Source: Trichuris trichiura (lineage: Eukaryota; Nematoda; Enoplea; Trichinellida; Trichuridae). Taken from it: a stretch of DNA of 64,000 nucleotides. Positions 23,629 through 36,300 of the stretch are shown one piece after another. Within the stretch, counting starts at the first letter, position 1; each line of letters opens with the position of its first letter. The notes beneath the pieces were generated by a model. The model searched no databases. It was not told the origin of the DNA and worked only from the letters and a program-made list of their open reading frames with translations. Made by a program: the position numbers and the translations under genes. The stretch lies in NCBI GenBank assembly GCA_037903355.1, contig JBAJFE010000016.1:372001-436000 (forward strand). Reading direction: 5' to 3'.

Positions 23629-26600
23629 CTAATCTTCTGGAGGTATATACTTGAAAGCCTAAAAACATAAAACAAATAATAAATACAAATAGTACAAAAA
23701 AAATTTTACCCTCAGTTTTAAGGTCAACACAATAGGCGACAGATGGGGTCCAAGGGCCAAATGCCATGTATGCTTTTTCAATTCCATGTCAGGTTCCTTC
23801 GCTATGTTACGTATTGGAATGGAAACTTCGCCCAAAGATCTTTTGCTGCTTTTGTCCTTCGCCTGCAAACAAAAGCAAAGCGGAAATCGCCGTTGTCTTA
23901 CTGCGTACGACTCACCTCCAAATGTAGCTGGTCAAATTCCACGCTTTTAACCAGAAAATCAAATTTCTGTTGAAACACCGGATTGTTCGTCTTCATCCGC
24001 CGCCTTGTCTTGAAAACGTCATTGCCAATGCCCACTTCAACGTAAGGCGATGGTTCAAAGTTCTTGCGGATACTCTGTATAAAAAAGTTTTACAATGCAC
24101 AGCTGAGCTTCCGGAGTTGAATTATTCGACGAAGCAATAAATAGGCAATAGGTAAAACTTGCCGGCAAGTTCTTCACACTATCAATGTAAACCATCAACA
24201 ATGCTTGACTTAAACGCTCCGGTTTGCTGCCCGCCTGCGGTAGCGACTGACCAGTGAAGTCGTAAACGTTTTTGGATAAGTTGAACCAATAGCAAACCAA
24301 GTTCAGGTTGCCGTGTTTAACGCCGCCAAGTTGAAACCACTACAATCATAGAAAACGGTCAAACTTGTACATGGGCATATTGGTAGGACGAATACGTCGG
24401 AGATGAAGCGCTTTTCGCGGACGTGATCTAATGAAAGCTCGACATTTCCAAGAACTTCGTCCTGCGCTCCCGGATCTTCGTCGTAGACTTCAACTTCCAA
24501 ACGCTGTCCGCTTGACAATTCCACAATAGCGTCGAACTGCTCGTTCCAGACGGGATTTAAGTCATTGTCAATGGTTTTTGTTTTGTGGATCTGACATCCC
24601 ACTGAAATTATACAGTGAATCGTAAATGATAATCAAGTTGTCAACGCCTACCGGACGTTCGAACGTACGGGTCTGATTTTCCCTTCAAAAGGCTGTCCTT
24701 ATTTTCTAAGTCCTTAGCTGCAATTACGCCCACTCGAATAACACCCTAAAAAACTGTATTCGGCAAAAGAACGTCTAGCAAAGGACCTATCGACTATTGG
24801 CTCAAGCAGGAAGTGTTTCTTTTGCTCTACGGAAGTCCTACACGAATGAAAAGTGCGATTGATGCACAGTTCGGTGGTATTCATGCAAACTGCGGTAAGT
24901 CGTAAACTGAAAAATAGTGCGAGCGTACAAAGCAACAAAGCAATACCGAGCAATAGGCTGACATTCTTATAATCCAAAAAGCTTACCTTTCACCGCTGAC
25001 CCGTCTCTCTCTAACCAATGTAAATCCCACACACACAGAAGGAAAGAATTGTTAGACGTTTTTTAAGTCACTAAGCGGCACTGTCACGTTGCACACACTT
25101 GCTGAGTAACACTAAACCACAACTAAGCAATAATAACAGCAAGCATAACGAACAGCTAAAAAATAAAAGCAAATTAGGGTGTAAATTCCAAGCGACCTAT
25201 GACGCTAAGATAAAGCATATAAAGCCCGCCACTTAACTGCAAGCGTTTTCGGGAAAGCAAGTCATTGAAAAAATTTGCTATGGTACCGCGTGACTCAGAC
25301 GAACATGATTTCGGCTAGAACCCATTCGGCACATTAACTTATCTGTTTTGGCTTAGAGAGCACAACAGCAAACGTACAATGTTACATTTTCTTTGCATAC
25401 GTCACTCAGGCCTCTTCTAGTCAGTTATTAATAGCTATCATCAGCAAAAGAATCACGTTTAGCCATTTTGCAATAATCCTATCATGTACACTCACGCTGA
25501 CGCGGCTATTTTCGGCAATTTATTTGATAAATAAATATTAAATCATGAAATATAAAAAATAACATTAAAAATATGGAGGCCAACAAGTTACCTCAGCTGC
25601 AATACAACGTCAAGAACTGTAGGGCAACAAGAGTAACAGGAAGCGTCCGAAATCAATAGCCAACATCTGTTTAGATGTTTGTACGTTAACATATCTGATT
25701 AATTAAAACTAGCTATCGTAGGCGGCATTTCTGTTCGTATATTAAGAAAACGGCCTATAGGTTGCACAGCAAAAATCTTTTGCTTCTTAGTATTATTTTT
25801 TTGTTGCGATAAAAAGTGCATAAGCAGTCGCTCATTTCTGCAAGGAGGAAGAGCGCGAAATTAAAAACCACCGAAAGCCGGGAGAATTAATACAGTATGA
25901 CGTATGCGAAGGTTCACTGTTGCACCTTTAGATCATTAATCATACTGTAATAAAGAAAAAGACAACTTACCTGTGGTTCAATCATTGACGAAATAGCCAT
26001 GTCGATATTTGGAACGACCGGTATGACAATTTCATTGGGCAGAACGCAAAGATTTGCAATTTGAGAGTTGACAACAAATTTCAACGCTCTCCTGAAAACA
26101 AACTTTCATCAAGCATGTAAGAACTTCTCCATCTTTAGATAGGCTGTTGGCTGCAGTTATAAAATATAGCATCTATTTAAATTCTTGACAAAAAATAGAG
26201 AAACAAGCTATACCGACAGGTTTTACGTACTTATTAGGTTAATAAGTTTTTCAAAAATTGGCGGTTCAGTCTATCGCTTTTAATATTAACATATCAGTGT
26301 GTTACTTACGTCAATCCTGGCATATCCATGAATTCCCCAAGGCCAGTCATTTTGAAATCAAAAGCCTGAAGATAAGAGCAATTATCCTCTTGGGTAGAAA
26401 ATAGGCGCTAAGTTACCGGCTCGTCCAGGAAAAAGATTGAAAAGCTGCCAAACCAAGGCGGTTCACAAATTAATGGTTTTAAAAGGCAGCGTAGTCTTCC
26501 TTGGAACTACGAGTAGAAAAAATAAACTTTCGTAAGGAGAAGGCCCTTTACCTCCAACTGTTCCACGCCGGCATTGAAACATCCTACAGCTACCATCAAG

Positions 26601-27275
26601 GAGCAATCTCCCGCATATCTGGAAATTATTATATGAAAGTATTTTTAAAAACTATTATAAATTCTACGTACGCGACATCAACGTCCATAACGCACTGCTC
26701 CCGTCCAATGTTTTCTTTGTACATTTTCACACCGCCAATTCGCGGAGGCTAAAAAACCAATGCATACAAAAACAAATGAGTCGGCGCAACGTTAGTGACT
26801 TACAATATCACCCAAATCGATGGATTCAAAGCGGAAGCTTCGAAAGGAGCGAGGTAGATTTTCTTTGATTTGCGGTTCAATTTGTTCCTTTAGAAATCTC
26901 GAAGCAAAATCACATATGCCCGGCCAAGCTTGAGCGATGAACTAAACCGACGAAACAAAAACGAGCTTAGGGAAAACGCATTAAGGAAAGAGCTACCGTA
27001 TTTAGGAAGTCGACGCGCTCAACGTCGGGAAATTGCACCCAAGGGGGCAGATCCTTAAGTTTGGCCTTCACAGTTTCCTTTTCCTGAACGGCCAATGTTT
27101 GGTGGGCAACCAAGCGTTGATCCTTCTCTTCGCGCAGCAATTTCTTAGCCACATTCAAGCATAGAAAGGCAAACAACCATACAATGGAAAAACCAAGTCT
27201 GCCGAATAGCCAACAAGCAAAAAGCGCCAATGTTGAACCCAACAACGAGTAGTGGTCGGCGAATCGTCCAACCAT
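23629..27275 (-). CDS. Extended synaptotagmin (ER-PM tether, SMP + two C2)
   Basis: Thirteen exons: 27275-26997, 26941-26804, 26748-26672, 26618-26552, 26506-26417, 26365-26310, 26091-25971, 24745-24652, 24601-24396, 24339-24163, 24074-23916, 23862-23710, 23658-23629; 548 residues. E-Syts are anchored in the ER and transfer lipids at ER-plasma membrane contacts. Domains: an N-terminal hydrophobic hairpin (about 10-40), PPWVQFPDVERVDFLN, an SMP lipid-transfer domain (about 90-300), and C2A with GKSDPYV and YDEDPGAQDE, so calcium-binding aspartates are kept. C2B has PSPY and KDKSSK in place of the acidic loops and so probably does not bind calcium. No third C2 is present; the gene stops at YIPPED. 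Intron 10 needs a GC donor (CCG|GCAAGT). Intron 7 is 1.2 kb with no exon seen. Confidence 0.93.
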
Positions 27276-27441
27276 TTTTGTAACTCAACCGCCTAAGTCT
27301 TACCACAAAAAAAACTTCTACAAAACCACCGCAAAAACGTCAGATCGATTTCCTGTCGAATTCAGAAAGGAGAACGAAAAAATTCAAGTTTTTATTGCAA
27401 CCACTAAAGTGGCGTCATAAAAGATCACAATCGCGCAGGTA

Positions 27442-30061
27442 TCAATCTGAAAACAAACACTGAGTAATGCGTAGCTTTTACGAAGCACGTTTATACGCGT
27501 ACCGTCGTCGTCCTCTTCTTCGTCTCCCAAATTTCGACCCGTAACGTCGTAGGGACGCAAGAAGAAATGTTCGCCTTTATACGCGCCTGAACAATGGATA
27601 AACAAAATGATCACAACTCGACTTCGACAACTCTTAACCGTCTTATGTTTATGCTATGCTATCGTTAGTTATTTTTACCATGCCAACATTTCTAAGCTGT
27701 TCGAATAATATACTTTGCAAAATAGAAGAAAATAAAACTTGATATACTTAAAATGACAGATATGCCAAATAAGTTGTTTTAGGTAAACGTTTTTACGTTG
27801 AAATTTACGTACTTGCTTCGGCGGGTGATTCGGATAACGTATCGATTCTCAACTTGGCCAATTGCTCGGCTTGCAGCTGCAAGCGGTTCTTCTCCTAAAA
27901 GTGTAAACATTTTGAATTGGTACGAAGCAGCTTAGCGCAACTGAGATCTCAAGAAGTTAAGCTGCGCATCAAGTCTCAACTGTTCCATGAAGCAATGATC
28001 AAAATTTATGCAACATACTTTGACGGCTACGAGAAAACACGCAAACGAATTCTGCTTCGCTAACTAAAGATAAGGATCGAAAAAATCTGTTAATACTTTA
28101 AGAGAGTACGCAGATGCAGTCAAGCTGTCCTATACTTGCTTGCCTATAAAACCTGCCATGCTGTAATTGCCGGAGGCAATATTTTACATGAAACAATAAC
28201 CCTCGGCGAACCGGTTCAACTTTTGCAAGAAAACATAAACCCATTCGTACAGCGTTGATGCTTTTAATACGCGACCGCTTTTCGCAATGAATTTTGACTA
28301 AAGCTCACCTCCTCTTCTTTGCGCTTTCTCAACTCCTCCTTGTAGTCGCTGAAAATAGCCAAAACTGTTAAAACGGTAAAGACATATTTGCATAAGGCAG
28401 TACGTTTCGTATTCCACCTTCGCCTTGTCGATCAAATCGAAAAATTCCGGCAAACCTGCGCCTGTCACTGCCGAAACACCAACGCACTGAAAAGATCAAC
28501 AAAGTCTAAGAATATCTCTAGCAAGCTGATTGGTCGTTTAGGCGTTTACGACAGCGTTGACAAGAAAAAAAGTACTTTTAGCGTAGAGTAGAATTCTTCC
28601 AAAGCAAGACACAAGCCGCGTGTCAACTCCGTAACGTACGACTGGTCATGTTCAACAGCGTCCAAGAATGCTTGAAAATCATGCATCCACTCCAGTGCAA
28701 AGTCGGCGCTCACTATGTCCGTCTGAAGCGGGGAAAAGAAAATGAAACCTAAACCATTAGAGCAGTCATGCTGGCAACCTTGTTCATTGCAACGACGAAA
28801 GGTAGCTTGTTTTTGTAAAGTATGCTGCAGGCGTAAAGCATGTTCGACATGAACGTGGCAGGCTGCACACTTCTGGCTATGTCCATTACAAAAACGATTA
28901 CCGTTGGATACGAGAACGCCTGCAACAATGCATACAATGAGGTTTTAAAAAACAATTACTAAAACTCATTGCAGAAGCTACGGTATGATATGCCTATTGT
29001 TTAGAAAAAAAGGGGGACAAGAAAGGAGAAAAAACGGAGCTCTCGGGATGGTCAGCCGCCAATCCCGAAAACTCCTTTTCTCCCCTCTTTTTGTCTCTCA
29101 ATATACCGTACTTTCTTTAGCGAAAACCTACGAGCTCGTTGCCAGGCATCCTATATTCTACGGGGCGAAGTTAGGCGTACAATCAGCTGAAAAGGTTGCT
29201 TACGAGAATTTCGGTAATGATCGTGCCAGATGCAGACCACGTGAATACTTCAATCTGGCCTGGCGTGTCAAAGATAATATACCTAAAATAGAATGAATTA
29301 CGCAACCCTAAGGCAAGCCCACCCCCTCAACTACTTTAGTTCCTTGCTTCGCTTGTTGATTAAATCCGTAACCTAAAAATATACCATAACTTTCGATATG
29401 CAAATTTTATGGGGCAAAAAAAGCACACCTTATCGAAACAAGTAGAAAATAAATTCAACGATGTCAGTATAGCACCGTTTGGGCCCAAATCGTACCTAAG
29501 CACAACGTGTACAATGTAGACGCCGATGAGCGTTATGCCGACTTACTGTTTCATAACTTCAACGTAGTTTACGGTGTCGCGAATGTCTGAAAAATATTTA
29601 ACAAAGTAGGACTGGCAAACTGTACATAAATAATATACGCACAGATGCTAACATTTGTTGCTGCTTGAGCTTACTTGTCAATCGTCAAAACTTACGTTAA
29701 CCAAAAAAAGCTAACAAGCACTTGTTAATAAGATACCGTATGTTACACAAAAACAAAATTTTAAACTCCGGGTACCAATGTTGACTGGGAAAGGAACATT
29801 CCTGACGGCTGGATCCAAATTGATGGCGTACGGTCGGCATTTTTGAGAATTCAGGTAAGAGCACATGCGCTTAAAAAAGATGGAGTAATCTCGTTTTGAA
29901 TTGCAGCGTCATACTTGAACAAGCGATGTTTTTCCGGAACCGGCCATGCCAACTACAATTATGCAAATTGGGAAATTTCCGACAGGTTCGTGATTGGCAG
30001 ACGATGAAGAACAACTTGCTGATTCCTCAGTGAGCATAGTCGATTCGCTAGCTTCTTCCAT
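27442..30061 (-). CDS. GPN1: GPN-loop GTPase 1 (XAB1)
   Basis: Thirteen exons: 30061-29915, 29869-29776, 29586-29547, 29495-29429, 29372-29335, 29282-29204, 28919-28779, 28722-28576, 28486-28404, 28348-28309, 27894-27813, 27586-27503, 27446-27442; 348 residues (human 374). GPN1 with GPN3 assembles RNA polymerase II and aids its nuclear import. Visible: P-loop GMAGSGKTS (about 38-46), NLDPAV, the diagnostic GPN loop [27 protein letters not shown], a NKTD-type G4 formed across exons 7 and 8, then a coiled, charged C terminus ending in an acidic run. The last exon adds only one split Asp codon and the stop (5 bp), the least certain join. The start has a short Ser/Glu-rich leader. E-Syt begins 166 bp downstream on the same strand. 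Confidence 0.94.
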
Positions 30062-31139
30062 TATCGTAAGTTCAGGCTATCTGGAAATATTTCGAATTTC
30101 GTGTACTGACATACTCCTTGACGCTTAAGCACTTCTGTAATAATATGGGCTGCGTAAGAATGGACACAATATAGTATAAGCCAGAATTTTTAATCTGACG
30201 GTACTTACAGCCCACCTTTTGCCCCATCAAATTTTCTTTACATTCATTATTCGAAAAGCATAATGTTATTCATTGGTTTAACTGGCATAACCAACATGAT
30301 ACGAGTTTGCATGCTGGCATTTTTGAGTAGAGCGGAAAATACTTTGAAAGCGCTACTCTTTGCTTTTGCTTAGTCGCATTCAGAAAACATCATTAGCTTT
30401 CGAAGTGAAAGGGCCGCCAGCGTTCCCAATAGCGTAGAATGAAAGGAACATATCAAAATGCTATTACATGCTTTGAAAAAAGCAAGCGCACTTTATGAGT
30501 TAACTTTTAAAAGAGCATCGAAATATAAGAAAACACGAGCGCTGAAATTCGGCACCCATTAAAGCAGACCATTATCAGAGGTTTCAAAAGTCACTGCAAG
30601 CTCGCGTATTAGGGGCGCTCATGTTTACAGCAGTGTGGGATACATCGGTTCTAAACGCTCGCTTCTAAACTCAGGCGTAAGCAACAAGGTAAAGTAGTAA
30701 AGTTAAAGAAAAAATGTTCTTACTTACTGCAGACTACTAAGATTTGATTTCGCTCATTTTATCATGGCGCGTGCCATAGCCGAACGAAAAATAGCCAAAA
30801 AAAGAAAAAACAAGTTAGAACAATTGGTGCTGACGAAGTAACCTGAGCATCTTTACTCCCTACGGTCGGTCTACGAGGGGTTTGACCGTCATAAAACGAA
30901 ATTAAGTTAATTAAAAACAACAATACGTGAAAAAAAGAAGTAATAGGGAACATAAAAACGAAACAAACAAAAAACCACGAAAAGAGAACAGCAGAACCCG
31001 AAAGGTAGCTACTTTTTTGCTGTTATTTCGACTTTTTACAGTTTACTCCATTTCTTGTTTTCAGCGAGTTTCAACTCGACCTAACCAACTTGACTTCACC
31101 GACTTCACCTACCGACTTGACTTGGCTTAAAGTAATTGG
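30062..31139. other. Intergenic, nothing recognised
   Basis: Upstream flank of GPN1. No exon with family similarity; short open frames look random. Confidence 0.5.
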
Positions 31140-32540
31140 TCGTGTTGGTACACATAATGTGTATGTAGTGACTACAAACCCAGCACATATTTATGCCACA
31201 CACAGCAAGCATGCAGCACATGCTGCTTGATATCTGGTCTCCGGGTTTCTACAGCATACGCGTAATACACAGGTCATATATCGTATGGATACAAGGTACA
31301 CATGGAATTTACAGTATTCACGTAATACATCTGCAAAACCTACGGTTTCTAAGGCACACATATATGCTAAACGTACTTGTATTCGAAAAATATTTACGTC
31401 CTACATGGCATACCTATGATATGGATTGCTTATAACTAGGATACCTAGGGTATCTATGACATCTACCCCCTCTAGGACATTCATGTAGTATCTATGTGGT
31501 ATACATTTGCATAAAGAAATTATTTACTGTATATATAGCATGCACGCGGTATACATTGCTTATAAATAGAATATTTGTGATAAACTGTCTCCAGCCAAAC
31601 AAGCAGTATCTATGGCCATATATGCTATGCACACGGTATACTGCACGTGCACCGTAGAAACACTAGATATTACAAGTACCTTCTTTATAAGCAATGTATA
31701 GCACGTGTATGCTATAGGCGCCATAACCACTCGCTCCAAGCAACAGTGTGCACCACAGATGCTACAAGTGTACCTGAAGATCCCGGATACCACAAATATA
31801 CTGCTTAAAAACAATTTATAGGATGTGCATACTATGCACTGCATAAATATATCCCATAGGCAAGTATACACGCCATGGATGTTGCACGTACGCATGCAGA
31901 GCCTCAACATCACAAATACTCCATTTACAAGCAATCTATACTGCATGTATGTCATATCTATACACTTAACGCATATTATATTTTTATATTTTATTGTTAT
32001 ATTTTTTAACGCGCTCAAGACGGGAACCGACGCTTCCCAAAAGCTTCGCCAAATAAAGGCTCAACGGGTAGCGTTTCCGTACTACAGTTATGTTATTTCA
32101 AACTCCCGTTCGAAGGAGTTTTAATTATGTACAGACAGTAAATATTCCCTCTATACTAGTATATACGGAAATATAAACCACAGATTTGCCATAGAGAAGG
32201 TTGATATCTTAAATACTTTCTTCATATGCGACATAAACGATGTGCATGTCGTAGGATTCTTATACATCCCACGCAAGCGGTTGTATACACCAGGGATAAC
32301 ACACATATGCAACAGATAGCCTACTTACCCCACTTTTAAGCAACGTTTACTACGTGGAAACGCGTATACGACGTACATTTTCTTCGTATGCGAGTACGTA
32401 CAGCATATGTACTACACATGTGCCAAAGAAACCGTGCGTATCGCGGGTATTCTGCTTATATGCAAAGTATGCAAGGAAAACGCCGTACATTCTATGAATA
32501 CCTTGTATGTATACGATACGTGACCTCTACATTACGCGTT
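31140..32540. repeat. Degenerate satellite with about 120-bp period
   Basis: Related segments recur at 120-bp spacing, best seen at 31668, 31788 and 31908 (pattern ACAAgTAC...TTATAAGCAATnTATAGcatGTGTATG), with weaker copies near 31550, 32205, 32325 and 32445. The middle (about 32000-32190) is disrupted by unrelated sequence. The region is rich in purine-pyrimidine steps (CATATG, GCATGC). A 152-codon open frame on the minus strand (31560-32018) is only a readthrough of the repeat. Confidence 0.75.
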
Positions 32541-33313
32541 TGATGCACAACAAACTCTGGAGAGCAGAAGATACTGTGGGTTTGTGAGGGAGCTGCCGGT
32601 TGATTTCCGTCAACGTACGCATAAGATGACAGAGGAAAGTTATTTACACTTCTTGAAATTCACAACACCAATATTGAAGGTTAAGCGGTTGCTAAAAGGT
32701 CCAAGTTGTTTCTTCATGTCTAGGCAACTTACTTCCCTGTTGACGAACGGGAAAGTATGCTACATAAACGTCAAGAAACAGTAGTAATTCAAACAGGTAA
32801 CCCTGTGCGCATATAATCAAACGCATTCAAAAATGGCTACTTTATAACAGTTCTACCGGTTGCTTCCGTACAGACGACGAGGGTCGTTAAGAAGAAATGC
32901 GTTTTGAGTACTTCAAAGCATGAACAACTAAGTTGAATCAACATATACGACTGTAATTATATCGCTACATGAGCTGACTAGCTGACGACTTTATAAACGA
33001 AAAATAGAAAGCAACTGAACTTACCAGAGCACAGAGATTTGAATATTTGGGGGAATCAACTTGCTCTTCGCTCTTCTCCTTCAAATGTCGACATCGTCAA
33101 AGATAAAATACTAAAAACATTCGACAGCAAAGGTACGAAACTTGGGCAATCAACCCGGTTTGATAAAAAGAAGAAACATCAGTAAACTACATTCATTTGC
33201 GCATTTTAGAAACACGATTTCACGAATATATACACTCGGCAATAGCAAGGCATTAATGAACACAATGCTTCTGTAACGGAAGGACAGATTCAAGGGTGCG
33301 ATAAGGGCATTGC
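32541..33313. other. Intergenic, nothing recognised
   Basis: Between the satellite and the end of the CLEC16A gene (its 3' UTR). No supported feature. Confidence 0.5.
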
Positions 33314-36300
33314 CTACTTTCCTTTGGATTCCTCGCAAGGCAAACCAACTTCAGCCGCTTTTGACTGGCAACCCTCTCTGTCAGGTGATAAGGAAGCGCT
33401 TGCTTCGAACACATAGTCTACGTCAATGCATTTGGTTTCTTGCACAGCAGACGGCTTTGACGTAGTAATACGACCCTCGTTATCGTACTGCGCACTTGGC
33501 TTTCTCCTTTCCTTGATAGAGACTGACCGATCAACCAATTCCGCCAAACCGTACAAAGCCATCAGGTGAGGACTAACTGATCGACTACGTCTAGTCGAAT
33601 AATCAAATGACAAATTTAAGTCAGCTCGGTCAGGGCAATGATCTTGATCAGCCAACTGCGGCGGCGAACCATGAATAAGCCTTCGCTTCAAGATTGATTC
33701 GACTGAGGAAACACGAACTCCCTGGCGAATTGCCCCTACGCTTTTCGCTTTGGGAGAATGGCAGCTTGAGGTAGACGGCGGTGTGCTATGGTCAATGATG
33801 GGTCGATTAGGGCCATGCATACCCGCCGAGTCTTTCTAAAACATTCCAAACAACTATAGAACAAGCAAAAAGAAAAACTGTTAACTTCAACCTCAGCAGT
33901 GGCATTAACGGGATGCTTAATCACCAAGCCGGGTAAGCTCTGAGCAAGTTTGCCTACAAAATCATTGGCATAATACAAAAAAAGGAAAGTGAAGAAGAAG
34001 AAGAAAAAAGCCGCAAAGCCCCAAATGAACGCGTTGGCGCGCAGGTCATTCAAGCTAACCCAACTTGCTACGGTACAGTTGCTAACCTACCCGACGAGAC
34101 TGTAACCAACCTGGCAGCGGGCGTAGCTCGACCATTGCTTGACGACGGACATGGCAACTCCAAAAGGCGGCAAATCGTCAGCAATCTGAACTTGCGATTC
34201 TGCTGACAACCCTAAGCCAAAACAAGTAACATTCATTGCGCTATTAGGCTTTCCCATACTCTGACAAGACGCTGTCTGGCGGCCAAACAACGAATGTGAT
34301 CATTGAACATTAGTTTGGCTGAAAATGTTGGACTTTTCGTCTCGTCCAGCTTTGAAGTGGCCGTATGTACAATAAGTTGCAAAGTACGGTTGTCACCCTC
34401 GCAACGCACTTCGGATTTCTGTATAGATATTCAAGATTGACATCATATCGGAACTGCTTAGGATCAGTATCCCGAAAGGGCCAAGAAGCCCATTCGGGAT
34501 TCCGACCGCCAGGTCGCAATTAACACAACGCCAAAATCAAAGTGGGATTAGGAATAACGTAAGTTTAGTGATTATAAGGACGGCCTATTTGAAGTTGTTA
34601 ATTATACGCAACTTTGTTAGCATCAATACATTATGCGATCGGTAAATGACTAGTAAAGTCAACTTTTTGCATGCCAATGTTAACCCTATTCGAAATCGTT
34701 ACTTTCCAGCAATGGACGCTGAGGAAAACCGGTTCCGCATGTTGATTAGCCAACAATAGCGCTGAAAAAAGCCTACGTCTCTCTTTCTAATACTCCGATC
34801 TGTTTCGCTCAAAAAAATGCAAACTAAAGCAAGAGCTCACCGGGACAGAGATAAGACGCCCTCTTCCTATAAAGCTAATCTAATCAGTGTTATAAAATAC
34901 TTGAGAGCCTATACTCAAGTGGATAGCGACTAAAAGTGATACTGACGTATTAGCGGCTGAGTATTACCTCCAAGTCGGCAACGAAGCGAACTACGCCCCA
35001 GCCGACTTTGCAAGCATCCGGTTCGACAAACAACAGTTGACTAGCACCAACAACCAAGAATTGTTGATTTCGGCCGCTATAATAATATATGACATATAAG
35101 GATAAAGAGGCCAATGGATTAATGCAACTTGCTTACCCATGCTGATGAATTACTGTGCAGGCAAGAAGATCGCTATCCGCTGAAAGCAGAATTATGCAAA
35201 TAGCCAACAACAACAAAAGTGAATTACCGAGATTAAGGCAGTCACCAATATTGACCCTACGCGTTGGCTCAAACACATTGGCTAAAGGATCAGGCTGACA
35301 TTGCAAATCCGCCAACAGTTGAGCCAGAATAATATAAACGCATAGCAACTATAAATAGTAAGGTAGCAAAGAAGGAAAAGCAAGTTGAAGCTCACCTTTT
35401 TCACGCGTTCCAAATCTGTAAAGGATGTTCGATAAAAGAGGTCGACAGTTGCTGGCAGAGAGGCGGGAGGTATCAGCATGATGGCATTGGAGCTGAAGTT
35501 CGACACGGAAAAGGGGTTACGCTTCAAAAAAAAACTTCCATCATCGGGAAATGAGCTTCTTCACTCGACCGTCTTACCTTCAGCTGAGCAAGCTGCTCTT
35601 CGAACAATTCAACGAAAATATCCAAAGACTTAAAGAGAGGATATTATTGTACAAAACTACAAGGGCGGTATGGTACTTCTGTATACGGGGCCAACTTCAA
35701 GCGGACGTCGCTCTGTAGAGCACAAAGTTGGGATATGTACAACTTAATCGTCTTCTTGTTTCGACTGCTAGTCGTATTCAAATGTTTCAACAAGGCAACG
35801 CACAACTGCACTGTTGGCAACCTGACGCAAACGTCTAAAAATGGTACGCTATCGAAAACATAACTTTTTGTGGGCTAAAAATGGAAAAGGTACGCGTCAA
35901 GTGGCTGACACTCCGAATCCCGAATATTCATATTATCGAATGGGAAGGAACCGCGAACAAGCCGAACTTTCAAAAGCCAAATTTCAGGAGGAGACGAAGA
36001 AAACAGAGACAACACAGGCCTAAAAGGCATTCCGTATTTCGTAACTACAAAACAGCCGCAATCGGATCAATTGACATAAGCTTTCGGCCGTCTGGACTTC
36101 CGATTTTCATCAGAAATTTGATTTTCGGGATTCGGTTGCTTTCGGGCTCCTTCCCATACAAAAACTTGATTTTCAGGGACGTACACTCGCGCAAAGCTGT
36201 TGGCCGTTGGTGAGGGCACTATTCGGGATTCAGCGGATATAGGCAAGGTACAATTATGGTATTTCTAATGGACATGGTTTGTCATCAAGTGTTACAAGAC

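Noticed and set aside
31560..32018. 152-codon open frame on the minus strand
   Set aside because: It is a readthrough of the 120-bp satellite: the translation repeats about every 40 residues and has no family similarity.
31140..32540. CRISPR-like or phage-type array
   Set aside because: The genome is eukaryotic, units are degenerate and contiguous, and there are no unique spacers between identical repeats.
34704..34866. Candidate extra CLEC16A exons
   Set aside because: They had plausible splice sites but did not close frame cleanly. The exon at 34418-34260 joins directly to 34968 in phase 0 and restores the conserved sequence.
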